Below, piece after piece: positions 25,434-33,548 of a stretch of 60,997 nt of DNA. The first letter of the stretch is position 1; each line of letters begins with the position of its first letter. A model generated the notes under the pieces. The model was given only the letters and a program-made list of their open reading frames with translations, did no database searches and had not been told where the DNA came from. Position numbers and translations under genes: made by a program. The stretch lies in assembly GCF_003201935.1 (NCBI RefSeq), contig NZ_QJJL01000011.1, forward strand, positions 1 to 60,997, read 5' to 3'. Source of the stretch: Loktanella sp. PT4BL. GTDB lineage: Bacteria > Pseudomonadota > Alphaproteobacteria > Rhodobacterales > Rhodobacteraceae.

Positions 25434-26180
25434 ATGACAGCTCAAGGGCTCATTGCGAAGGATCTCAATCCGTCTGCTGCGATATCCCCGCAGGTCCACG
25501 CCCAATTGCGCGAAGCGATTATTCGCAACCGTTTTTCCCCTGGTGACCGCATTTCAGAAAGCGAGATTGCCGGCACATGGTCGATCAGCCGTCAGCCCGT
25601 TCGCGAAGCTTTCATCAAGTTGGCGAGCGAGGGGCTTGTGGCTATTCTTCCGCAGCGAGGGACGGTAATCACAAAGATTGGTTATGGCTCGGTTCTGGAC
25701 GCACGGTTTCTTCGCGAGGCGATTGAGGCTGATATCGTGGCGATCCTTGCCACCCAATCCGATCCGGTAGTGATCCGCGAATTACGCGAACAGCTCGCGG
25801 CGCAAGCCGCCGTAATACGCACCGATCCAATGGATTTCATAGGGCTGGATGATCGGTTTCATCGGACGTTAGCGGATGCCGCCGGCAAGGTCGGCGCGTG
25901 GCGTCTGATCGAAGGGCTGAAGTCGCAGATGGACCGCGTACGGTATCTTTCACTGGGCCGTTTTCCGGTAATGAAGCTGATCGAACAACACAAAGCGGTT
26001 GTTGATCGCATAGAAATTGGCGACCCACAAAGTGCCAATGCGGCCATCAGGGCGCATCTGCGAGAGGTCCTAAGCGACCTTCCGCAGATCCTTGAGGCCA
26101 ATCCCGACTTTTTTGACCTGCCGAATGGGAAAATCCCACAACCGGTCAATGCACCAATCCAAGGAGGAGAAAACAAATGA
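25434..26180 (+). CDS. GntR-family regulator of hexuronate genes
   Basis: A 248-residue FadR-type regulator. The winged HTH covers residues about 15-80 (LREAIIRNRFSPGDRISESE, SISRQPVREAFIKLASEGLV). The FCD effector domain follows, with DARFLREAIEADI, a DDRFHRTLADAAG helix and a KLIEQHKAVVDRIE His. It sits divergently to uxuA-uxuB-kdgK and overlaps the TRAP binding-protein gene by ATGA. So it likely represses both arms and responds to a hexuronate or a derived intermediate. The effector is inferred from context. Confidence 0.92.
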   Translation: MTAQGLIAKDLNPSAAISPQVHAQLREAIIRNRFSPGDRISESEIAGTWSISRQPVREAFIKLASEGLVAILPQRGTVITKIGYGSVLDARFLREAIEADIVAILATQSDPVVIRELREQLAAQAAVIRTDPMDFIGLDDRFHRTLADAAGKVGAWRLIEGLKSQMDRVRYLSLGRFPVMKLIEQHKAVVDRIEIGDPQSANAAIRAHLREVLSDLPQILEANPDFFDLPNGKIPQPVNAPIQGGENK

Positions 26181-27148
26181 CATTTAACTGGAAAAAGACT
26201 ATCGCCGTGGCAAGCTTTGCCGCGTTGACTGCGATACCGGCCTATGCGCAGGAAATGACCTTGAAGCTGGGCCATCTGGCCAACGAGGATAACCCGTGGC
26301 ACCTCGGCTCGGTGAAGTTTGGCGAAGAACTGTCGGCGCTAACCGATGGTCGCATCGTGGTTGAGGTATTCCCGAACGAAAGCCTCGGCAAGGAAATCGA
26401 CCTGATCAACGGCATGCAGCTTGGCACCGTGGACATGACGATTACCGGTGAAAGCCTCCAGAACTGGGCACCGATGGCCGCACTACTGGCTGTCCCCTAT
26501 GCCTACCGTTCGATTGAACACATGGACGAAGTAGCCTCTGGCGAAATCGGCGATCAGATCAAGGCGCAGATCATCGAAAAAGCACAGATTCGCCCCGTTG
26601 CGCATTTTGCGCGCGGCCCGCGGAACCTCACTTCGAACCGTCCGATTGCGCATCCGGATGATTTGAACGGTCTAAAAATGCGCGTGCCTAACGTGCCGTT
26701 GTTCGTCGACACATGGCAGGCACTCGGCGCGAACCCAGGCCCGATGGCATTCTCTGAAGTCTTCACATCACTCCAGAACGGTACGATCGAATCGCAGGAA
26801 AACCCGCTTGCTCTGATCCGGTCTGCCAGCTTCAACGAAGTGCAGAGCCACGTGAACCTGACCGAGCACGTGCGTTCGTGGATCTATCTGACGATTGCTG
26901 AATCCACATGGAGCGAGCTGTCCGCTGACGATCAGGCCGCCGTCATGGAAGCCGCTGCACGCGCGCAGTCTTATGAGCGCGAGTTGTTCAATGCCTCTAT
27001 CGCCGCTGACCGCGCCTACCTCGAAGAGAAAGGCATGACCTTTGTCGAAGTCGACGGCGCTGCTTTCCAAGCGGCCGCGAAAGATGCGGTTCTGATGAAC
27101 GTCAACGACGAGATCAAGCCAATCGTCGAAGGCCTGTTCTCAGAGTAA
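26177..27148 (+). CDS. TRAP transporter substrate-binding protein (DctP)
   Basis: A 323-residue periplasmic protein with a signal peptide (WKKTIAVASFAALTAIPAYA, cleavage near residue 24) followed by the DctP fold. Diagnostic parts are LKLGHLANEDNPWHLGSVKF, the LNGLKMRVPNVPLFVDTWQALG stretch with the substrate-carboxylate-binding Arg (about 168), and the FTSLQNGTIESQENP segment with the conserved Asn. Context points to a sugar acid such as a hexuronate as ligand. It is coupled to the regulator and followed by a stem-loop before the membrane subunits. Confidence 0.94.
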   Translation: MTFNWKKTIAVASFAALTAIPAYAQEMTLKLGHLANEDNPWHLGSVKFGEELSALTDGRIVVEVFPNESLGKEIDLINGMQLGTVDMTITGESLQNWAPMAALLAVPYAYRSIEHMDEVASGEIGDQIKAQIIEKAQIRPVAHFARGPRNLTSNRPIAHPDDLNGLKMRVPNVPLFVDTWQALGANPGPMAFSEVFTSLQNGTIESQENPLALIRSASFNEVQSHVNLTEHVRSWIYLTIAESTWSELSADDQAAVMEAAARAQSYERELFNASIAADRAYLEEKGMTFVEVDGAAFQAAAKDAVLMNVNDEIKPIVEGLFSE

Positions 27149-27158
27149 CTCAGCACAT

Positions 27159-27182
27159 GCGGCGCCTCTTTGGGGGCGCCGC
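27159..27182 (+). promoter_or_regulatory. Stem-loop between TRAP dctP and dctQ
   Basis: A perfect 8-bp GC-only stem (GCGGCGCC, 27159-27166, with GGCGCCGC, 27175-27182) with an 8-base loop, directly after the binding-protein stop. There is no following T-run. It probably acts as a partial terminator or mRNA-stabilising stem that lets the binding protein be made in excess. Confidence 0.75.
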
Positions 27183-27208
27183 AACACACCCCAGCCGAGG
27201 ACACCCTG

Positions 27209-27715
27209 ATGGGACGCACCGACAAGATTATCAACCTGACGACGCGTCTGGCACAATGGGGCGTCGGGCTATCCTTTGCCGTTCTGATCGCGACCGTTCT
27301 GTTGCAGGTCAGCGGTCGCCTGACAGGCCTGTCGTTTGTCTGGAGCGAAGAACTGACCCGCTATGCGTTGCTCTACATGGTGGCATTCGGGGCGGGGCTA
27401 TCGTTTCGGACCGGCGATTTGGTCAACGTGGATGTGATCTGTGAATACTTGCCGGGCAGAGCGCCGTGGATTCTGCGCTTGATCGCCGCCTTGGTGACAG
27501 GCGGGTTGGCTGTTTACCTGCTTCCGCATGCATGGCGGTATGTTTCGATCGGCGCGATGCAGACATCTCCGGCACTTAGTCTGCGCATGGATTTCGTGCA
27601 CGCAACAATCTGGCTTCTCCTGCTCTTTCTCGCAGTATTTGCCGCATTGCGTGCGGTTGGCATGCTCACCGGCGCTGAAGATGGTTTACCCATAAAAGCA
27701 GACGAGGAGGTCTGA
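27209..27715 (+). CDS. TRAP transporter small membrane subunit (DctQ)
   Basis: A 168-residue protein with four hydrophobic segments, as expected for DctQ. The family mark is SFVWSEELTRYALLYMVAFG (about 42-61), followed by a GAGLSFRTGDLVNVDVI stretch. The start at 27209 is chosen because GAGG lies about 9 bases upstream; the open frame to 27170 overlaps the stem-loop. It ends 3 bp before the large subunit gene. Confidence 0.93.
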   Translation: MGRTDKIINLTTRLAQWGVGLSFAVLIATVLLQVSGRLTGLSFVWSEELTRYALLYMVAFGAGLSFRTGDLVNVDVICEYLPGRAPWILRLIAALVTGGLAVYLLPHAWRYVSIGAMQTSPALSLRMDFVHATIWLLLLFLAVFAALRAVGMLTGAEDGLPIKADEEV

Positions 27716-27718
27716 CGG

Positions 27719-28996
27719 ATGGATGTCGCAATACTGTTCATCGTCTTTATAGGCGGATTGATCGTTGGAATACCTGTGGCCATCACACTCGGGGTCTCTT
27801 CGCTTGCCTATCTGCTGATTTCGGGCATTCCAGTCGTGGTCATGCCGCAAAAAATGTACGCTGGCATGGACGTTTTTGTTCTGCTGTCAATTCCGGGATT
27901 TATTCTCGCGGGCAACTTGATGAACAGAGGTGGGATTACCCAACGCATCATTCGGTTCGCAAATTCGCTAGTGGGCTGGATCCGGGGCGGTCTGGGATTG
28001 ACCAACATTGCTGCCTCAATGCTGTTTGGCGGCATCACCGGCACGGCAGTCGCTGACGCTGCATCCATTGGGGGCGTCATGATTCCGGGCATGAAAAAGG
28101 CCGGGTATCCTGCGGATTTCTCTGCGGCGATCACGGCAGCATCCTCGACCGTCGGACCCATCATTCCCCCGTCCGTACCAATGATCATCGTCGGCGCACT
28201 TTCCGGTATCTCGGTCGGGCAAATGTTCTTGGCCGGTGCCGTGCCGGGAATCCTGATGGGATTCGCAATGATGGTCACGGCCTACGTCGTTTCTGTCCGC
28301 AAGAAATTTCCCCGTCAACAATGGCAAGGCTTCGGAGAAGTCACACGCTCGTTTGCTGGGGCATTCTGGGCCTTGGCGATGACTTTCCTTATCATCTATG
28401 GGCTGCTTTCCGGCCTCGCCACACCGACAGAAACCGCAATTGTGGCCTCGGTCTATGCCTTTATAGTCGGGGCATTCATCTACCGTGAATTGCCCATCGG
28501 CAAGCTGCCAAGCATCATCGTTGAAAGTGGAACCTCGGCTGCGGGCATTCTGGCGCTGGTAGGTTTTGCCAACGTCTTCGGCTGGATACTGGTGTCGGAA
28601 CGTATCCCGCAAGCTATCGCTGATGGCGTTCTTGGCATCACGGACAATCGGATCCTGGTCATCCTTATGATTAACTTGTTGCTGCTTGTCGTAGGCATGT
28701 TCATGGAGACCATCGCGGCACTGATCATTTTGTTCGTTCCGCTTCTGTCGCTGGCAGAAGCAGTTGGGATCGAGCCTCTGCATTTCGCTACCTTCGCCGT
28801 ACTGAACCTGATGATCGGCTTGACCACACCGCCGGTGGGTGTCTGCCTCTTCGTCTGTGCCGGCATCGCACGCCTTCCGCTTATGCCGGTAGTTAAGGCG
28901 ATCATGCCTTTCCTTCTGACCAACATTACCGTTCTGCTGGCCGTGTCTTATATCCCTGCGCTGGCGACTTGGTTGCCGTCACTCCTGATCAAATGA
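27719..28996 (+). CDS. TRAP transporter large membrane subunit (DctM)
   Basis: A 425-residue integral membrane protein with about 12 hydrophobic segments, the sodium-driven channel of the TRAP system. Typical stretches are VLLSIPGFILAGNLMNRGGI (about 58-78), MLFGGITGTAVADAASIGGVMIPGMKKAGY (about 100-130), STVGPIIPPSVPMIIVG and LTTPPVGVCLFV near the C-terminus. With the binding protein and DctQ it forms a complete importer. Confidence 0.96.
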   Translation: MDVAILFIVFIGGLIVGIPVAITLGVSSLAYLLISGIPVVVMPQKMYAGMDVFVLLSIPGFILAGNLMNRGGITQRIIRFANSLVGWIRGGLGLTNIAASMLFGGITGTAVADAASIGGVMIPGMKKAGYPADFSAAITAASSTVGPIIPPSVPMIIVGALSGISVGQMFLAGAVPGILMGFAMMVTAYVVSVRKKFPRQQWQGFGEVTRSFAGAFWALAMTFLIIYGLLSGLATPTETAIVASVYAFIVGAFIYRELPIGKLPSIIVESGTSAAGILALVGFANVFGWILVSERIPQAIADGVLGITDNRILVILMINLLLLVVGMFMETIAALIILFVPLLSLAEAVGIEPLHFATFAVLNLMIGLTTPPVGVCLFVCAGIARLPLMPVVKAIMPFLLTNITVLLAVSYIPALATWLPSLLIK

Positions 28997-29004
28997 GGCT
29001 CTGA

Positions 29005-30048
29005 ATGAAAACTCGTGTTTGCCGCCTTTACGGACAAAATGAGCTTCGCATTGAAACTGACACTGCCGCCGAGCCGGAGGAGGGTCAGGTTCTCTTGTCC
29101 ATCGCTGCAGGTGGCATCTGTGGATCGGACATGCATTACCTTACCCAAGGAGGCATTGGCACAATCCGCGTACGTGAACCGATAATTTTGGGTCATGAAG
29201 CGTCCGGTCGGGTAGAGCGCGTAGGTACGGGAGTGACAGGTTTCGTCGAGGGCGACGCAGTTGCGATCAATCCAAGCCGCTCTTGCGGCACCTGCCGTTT
29301 TTGCACCGAAGGCCTTCATATGCATTGCCTGAATATGCGCTTCAACGGCTCCGCGATGCGCCTGCCCCACGAACAGGGGCTGTTCCGCGATCGTCTGGTG
29401 GTCGAGGCAGCGCAGTGCATAAAGGTGCCCGCCGATGCCGATCTTAGTGCCGTTGCCTGCACAGAACCGCTGGCTGTCTGTTTGCATGCTGCCCGCATTG
29501 CAGGTGAAATCGCTGGAACACGCGTTCTGATCACTGGAGCAGGTCCAATCGGGGCACTTTGTGCGGCTGTTGCTGCACATGAAGGCGCGTCCGAGATCGT
29601 CGTGACCGATTTGCAGGACACTGCGCTGGACGTCGCTGCTCGCATGGGCGCAACACGCTGTATCAACGTGATGCGCGACAGCACTGCACTAGCCGAGTAT
29701 GAAGCGGATAAAGGTCATTTCGATCTTGTCTTCGAATGCTCTGCTGTCGAATCCGCAATCCGCTCAGCAATCGCATCACTGCGCCCACGCGGAACGTTGG
29801 TTCAGGTCGGTGTTGCAGGTGACACACCGATTCCCATGAACGCAATCGTTGCGAAAGAAATAAAATTACAGGGCACGTTTCGGTTCCACGAGGAATTTGG
29901 TCAAGCTGTCGACGCAATCACCTCTGGTCGGATCAATGTGCTGCCAATAATCACGCAACGCTTTCCTCTGGATCAGGCAACCGAAGCATTCGTGACGGCG
30001 GCAGATCGGTCACGAGCCGTTAAAGTTCATTTGAATTTCTTGACCTAA
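29005..30048 (+). CDS. Zinc-dependent dehydrogenase (idonate/sorbitol type)
   Basis: A 347-residue medium-chain dehydrogenase. The catalytic zinc ligands are visible: Cys in GICGSDMHY (about 39) and His-Glu in GHEASG (about 65). The structural zinc lobe is CGTCRFCTEGLHMHC (about 95-109). The Rossmann motif is GAGPIGAL (about 176) and an Asp ends the next strand (VVTDLQD), favouring NAD+. It resembles L-idonate 5-dehydrogenase and related polyol/sugar-acid enzymes. It is last in the regulator-TRAP operon, 8 bp after dctM, so it probably oxidises an imported sugar acid towards fructuronate or gluconate intermediates. A palindrome, ACCTAA-GT-TTAGGT, overlaps its stop codon. Confidence 0.9.
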   Translation: MKTRVCRLYGQNELRIETDTAAEPEEGQVLLSIAAGGICGSDMHYLTQGGIGTIRVREPIILGHEASGRVERVGTGVTGFVEGDAVAINPSRSCGTCRFCTEGLHMHCLNMRFNGSAMRLPHEQGLFRDRLVVEAAQCIKVPADADLSAVACTEPLAVCLHAARIAGEIAGTRVLITGAGPIGALCAAVAAHEGASEIVVTDLQDTALDVAARMGATRCINVMRDSTALAEYEADKGHFDLVFECSAVESAIRSAIASLRPRGTLVQVGVAGDTPIPMNAIVAKEIKLQGTFRFHEEFGQAVDAITSGRINVLPIITQRFPLDQATEAFVTAADRSRAVKVHLNFLT

Positions 30049-30585
30049 GTTTAGGTTAATGCACGTGAAACGCCGCTCTTCAGCTATTAGCTTAGGAATC
30101 CTCGATAAGGCAATGGTCGTCAGACAGTCTCTTCCGCCTCGAAAGGCCAACACTCGCAAGATCAGAAATGAACCGCAGAAGTGCGGGCCAATTCCTGCGG
30201 TGTTCATTGCAATCGACGCAGTTCAGCCGATCGAGGGCTTCTAGGCGGCCTCAACATTTCAGTTAATCCATTCTTCGCGATGGGCGGGTCGTCCGCATTT
30301 CGTGTGGTGATCTAGGCAGAGCACCTTTCGATTGAAGGTCCGCTCCTGTGGCGCTACCCCGCGCTGATCGAAGTGTCTTTGAACGGCAGCTGGGGACGGG
30401 TGCGACTACAAGTGCTATTAGAGCTCGCAACTTTGCAAACTCCTCTCTCTGCGCATTGTTGCCATTCGTTCCGATCGCAGCATGCGTTGAAATAGACACC
30501 ACGGCGTCGTCTGACACTTTGATCAGTTTTTCAATAGGTTCGTTGATTTGTCGTTTCCGCTAGTAATCGGATAGTCCGTCGCAGA
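30049..30585. other. Gene-free boundary stretch
   Basis: There is no convincing gene. Sequence around 30330-30500 faintly resembles 10500-10690 (a shared CTCGCAACTTTGCAA-type segment and similar flanks). It looks like decayed spacer DNA between the hexuronate operon and the prophage shard. Confidence 0.5.
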
Positions 30586-31119
30586 TCAAGCGATCCGGTA
30601 AACGGTTCCTCTGTTCTCAACTTTTGCCGAGCTGACCGGCAGGCCCAGCTTTTTCTTCAGGCTACCGGAGATCAGGCCGCGAACACTATGCGCCAACCAC
30701 CCCGTCACAGCGACGATTTCGGCGACCGACGCGCCCTCGGGCCGCTGCAGCAACGCGATTATCTGTGCCTGCTTGGTGCCAGTTCGCGGGGTCGATGTCT
30801 TGGGCATGGTCGCTGCGGCTGCATGCTCGCGAACCGCAGCCATGGTTTTGACCACGACCGGTTCGATCCCGACCGCCAGCAGCCCTGCGTCGGTGACGAC
30901 CAGCGTGGTGCCGTGACCATCACCGGTTTCGCGCCAGAGGGGTTCGCCTTTGCGGGTGTTGGCATCGACCTCTTCGAGCCAGCCGCGGTCGATCATCATG
31001 GTCACGACCTTCTTCGCGGCGGCACCATGCAGCCCTTCGGGCAGCGGCAAGGCAATGTTGTCTGCGCGCTGGGCGCCCGTGGTCAGGATCAGGCTTTGGG
31101 TTATGGTGAGATTGGGCAT
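30586..31119 (-). CDS. DUF3489-domain protein (prophage early gene)
   Basis: A 177-residue protein. The C-terminal ~60 residues form the DUF3489 winged-helix-like domain: KQAQIIALLQRPEGASVAEI, VTGWLAHSVRGLISGSLKKK, then a GLPVSSAKVENRGTVYRIA ending. The N-terminal half (ITQSLILTTGAQRADNIALP, KVVTMMIDRGWLEE) is a second helical region. The domain is common in alphaproteobacterial prophages and genomic islands. The function is unknown; DNA binding is likely. Confidence 0.88.
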   Translation of the reverse strand: MPNLTITQSLILTTGAQRADNIALPLPEGLHGAAAKKVVTMMIDRGWLEEVDANTRKGEPLWRETGDGHGTTLVVTDAGLLAVGIEPVVVKTMAAVREHAAAATMPKTSTPRTGTKQAQIIALLQRPEGASVAEIVAVTGWLAHSVRGLISGSLKKKLGLPVSSAKVENRGTVYRIA

Positions 31120-31217
31120 GGTGGTCTCCGGTCAAACGGGCGGCGCAGGAAGCGTGCCCTTCTACCGGCATTGGCCCGCACGAGCGCGGGCGGGCCAGAA
31201 CGGGCTCTGTGCAAGCC

Positions 31218-31625
31218 TCAGTCCGCGTCTGCCATTGCAGCTGTGATTGCGAAGTGCTGCACCCAGCCGGTGAGATATGGCAGGCCTGCGGGGATGCCCT
31301 CCTCGCGCTCGGTCCGCTTACTGATGCGCCAGCCCTGCCAGCGGCGGATTGCTGCGTTAATGGCCGTCTCGCAGTCGATGTTGCAGCCCGTCATGTTGCC
31401 GACCACATCGTCGGCGAAGTGGCGGCCCATCCGGCTATCGAGAAAGTCACGGATCCCGATCATCTCGTCTTCGGTGTCGGCGCTGACGGCTGCGGCGATG
31501 AGGCGTGAGGCCAGCGTCCAGACCTCTGCGCTGCGCCGCTCGCGCTGCGGGCAGTTTGTCAGGGTTTGGAAAAAGCCGTAATCTTCGTTGCGGCTGGGCA
31601 GAATGGCGTGTGCGGTCATGGTCAT
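31218..31625 (-). CDS. Hypothetical prophage-type protein
   Basis: A 135-residue soluble protein with an acidic helical middle (SADTEDEMIGIRDFLDSRMG) and several conserved-looking Trp and Cys residues. The family is unknown. It follows a 60-residue gene at 10 bp and precedes the DUF3489 gene, a grouping typical of Rhodobacterales prophage early regions. Confidence 0.7.
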   Translation of the reverse strand: MTMTAHAILPSRNEDYGFFQTLTNCPQRERRSAEVWTLASRLIAAAVSADTEDEMIGIRDFLDSRMGRHFADDVVGNMTGCNIDCETAINAAIRRWQGWRISKRTEREEGIPAGLPYLTGWVQHFAITAAMADAD

Positions 31626-31635
31626 GGTCTGCTCC

Positions 31636-31818
31636 TCAAGCCTTCTGTTCGATCAGGGCGAGAATGGCGATCGCCATCCCGCCGAGATACTCGCTGCGGC
31701 GAAACACGATGTCATCGATCTCGCCCGCGCAGGTGATCGTGGGGTCAACCGTCAGACTGTCTGCCATATGCGGCAGCAGGCGTTGGGCTTGGGCGTTGTA
31801 ACGTTCTGCGAGGGTCAT
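31636..31818 (-). CDS. Small hypothetical prophage-type protein
   Basis: A 60-residue protein, first of the minus-strand trio here. It contains a CAGEIDDIVFRRSEYLGGMA stretch and a hydrophobic end (IAILALIEQ). It is divergent from the truncated HTH gene at 31941. No function is recognised. Confidence 0.55.
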   Translation of the reverse strand: MTLAERYNAQAQRLLPHMADSLTVDPTITCAGEIDDIVFRRSEYLGGMAIAILALIEQKA

Positions 31819-31940
31819 TGCTTTGTCTCCGTTCAGGCGTGTTTGCTTGCACTGAGAATCGCTCTGACGGGCAGTATAATCAACTCAAATAGAGCGGCTT
31901 TCCCGTTTATTTCCAATATGTTGAGGATATTCAAAGCGCC

Positions 31941-32213
31941 ATGGAAGGTCTATCTGAACGCGCCTATGCAGAACGATCTGGTCTGTCGCGCGGTGCGGTG
32001 CAGAAGGCTCGCAAGAATGGACGGCTGGTGTTGTTTGCTGACGGCTCGATCAACGCGGTGGCGTCTGATGCACGCCGCGGTGCCATGACTGACCCGGATC
32101 AACAGATGCGGTCACGCGGCGGTGTTAACGCGGGTGGTGATAGTGCGGGTCTGGGCGCTAGCGGGTTGTCCGGCCCAGGTGAAAGCACCTGCTATCTGAA
32201 AGCTCGCACCGCG
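31941..32213 (+). pseudogene. Truncated phage packaging-type HTH protein
   Basis: The first ~90 codons encode a helix-turn-helix start (LSERAYAERSGLSRGAVQKA, then KNGRLVLFADGSINAVASDA) followed by a Gly-rich linker and a YLKARTA segment. This is the beginning of a terminase-small-subunit-like protein ('elements of external origin') of Rhodobacterales prophages. After YLKARTA the frame runs into the tail of the HlyD gene on the opposite strand, so the protein is cut off at about 32213. That point is the right edge of the prophage shard. Confidence 0.7.
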
Positions 32214-32237
32214 CTGCCGCACCACACAGAGTATCTC

Positions 32238-33548
32238 TTATTCCCTGAATGCGGTCTCCTTGACCCGCACCACTGGCGCGATCAGGTAGTCGAGAACGGT
32301 ACGCTTGCCTGACAGGATATCGACCTGTGCCACCATGCCGGGGAGGATTTCGACCGCATCGCCCGCAGCGTCGGTCAGCCTTGTCAGGGTTGCGATCTCG
32401 ACGATGAATGCCTGTTCGTCGCGGTCGGGGCGGGTGACCGCATCCGCGCCGACGCGTAAGATTCGCCCGTCGATCCCGCCATAGCGCGACGGATCATAAG
32501 CGGTGATGTTGATCCGCACATCTTGACCCGCGCGCACGAATGCGACATCGGCCGGTGTCAGATAGGCCTCGACCAGCAGGTCATCATCGATCGGCACAAT
32601 CTCGACGAGGGGTTCCCCCGCCCTTGCAAGGCTGCCGCGTGTCGTTGCCAGCACCCGATTAACGATCCCGCGCGCGGGCGCAACCAGCACGGCTCGGGTC
32701 AGCCGCGTTTCCACTGAAGGCAAGACTGCCTCAAGCTCTGCCAGTTCCGCTTCTGCCATCACACGTGCCTCCACAGCCGCGGCGATGAAGGCCGACAGGG
32801 TCGAAGTAATCCGGTTATCCAACTCGGCCAAGGCCAGCTCTGCCCGCAAGACCGCCGATTTCGCCTCGGACAGGCGCCCGAAGGCGTCGGTCCTACGCCC
32901 TTGCAGCGCGATCAGGCGGGTGTGCGGCTCGACATTGGCCGTGACCAGCGGCGCGATAAGGCCGACCTCTTCTTCAACCAGCCCGAGCGCCGTCTCGGCG
33001 GTGGCGACCCGTGTTTCGGCCTCGCGCACCTCATGGCGGCGCTGGTCGATCTGCAACTGCAAGACGCCGATCTCTTGCTCAAGCGCAGTTTTCCGCGCCA
33101 GATACAGCGCTCTTTCCGCCGCGAACCGTGCAGGGGGCAGGTGGCCGATGGCCCGTGTCAGGACAAAATCCTCCTGCGCAATCTCAGCCGACAGCCGCGC
33201 AATCCGAAGCTGCAGGGCCTGCGCACGCATCTGCAGCCGCGCCAGCTCCCCCGCGACCTGCGTGGCGTCAAGCGTGACAAGCGGATCGCCAGCCATCACA
33301 AGATCACCGTCGCTGACGTGAATATTGGTGATCACGCCAGGTTCACCGGGTTGCACGATCTGCACTTCACCCGATGGCACGACACGACCGTCGGTGCGGG
33401 TGACAGTGTCGATCTCGGTCTGCGCAGCCCAGAACGCGGCAATCCCCAGAAAGGCGATGATCGCCAGCAAAAGCAGCGAGCCGCGGATCGGGTTGCGGCC
33501 CTTGACCTCTTGCGCGAATGTCTGTGCGTCCTTGATATAGGGATCCAT
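32238..33548 (-). CDS. Type I secretion membrane-fusion protein (HlyD family)
   Basis: A 436-residue periplasmic adaptor that bridges the ABC exporter and TolC. It has a short cytoplasmic start, one membrane span (SLLLLAIIAFLGIAAFWAA, about 25-43), a barrel-sandwich half motif (VVPSGEVQIVQPGEPGVI), a long alpha-helical hairpin (about 95-280) and the second half motif (VLVAPARGIVNRVLATTRGS). The C-terminus (LPGMVAQVDILSGKRTVLDY and LIAPV) is typical of HlyD/LapC proteins. ATG 33548 overlaps the exporter stop by one base (TGATG); six further codons upstream are possible. It is last in the adhesin operon. Confidence 0.95.
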   Translation of the reverse strand: MDPYIKDAQTFAQEVKGRNPIRGSLLLLAIIAFLGIAAFWAAQTEIDTVTRTDGRVVPSGEVQIVQPGEPGVITNIHVSDGDLVMAGDPLVTLDATQVAGELARLQMRAQALQLRIARLSAEIAQEDFVLTRAIGHLPPARFAAERALYLARKTALEQEIGVLQLQIDQRRHEVREAETRVATAETALGLVEEEVGLIAPLVTANVEPHTRLIALQGRRTDAFGRLSEAKSAVLRAELALAELDNRITSTLSAFIAAAVEARVMAEAELAELEAVLPSVETRLTRAVLVAPARGIVNRVLATTRGSLARAGEPLVEIVPIDDDLLVEAYLTPADVAFVRAGQDVRINITAYDPSRYGGIDGRILRVGADAVTRPDRDEQAFIVEIATLTRLTDAAGDAVEILPGMVAQVDILSGKRTVLDYLIAPVVRVKETAFRE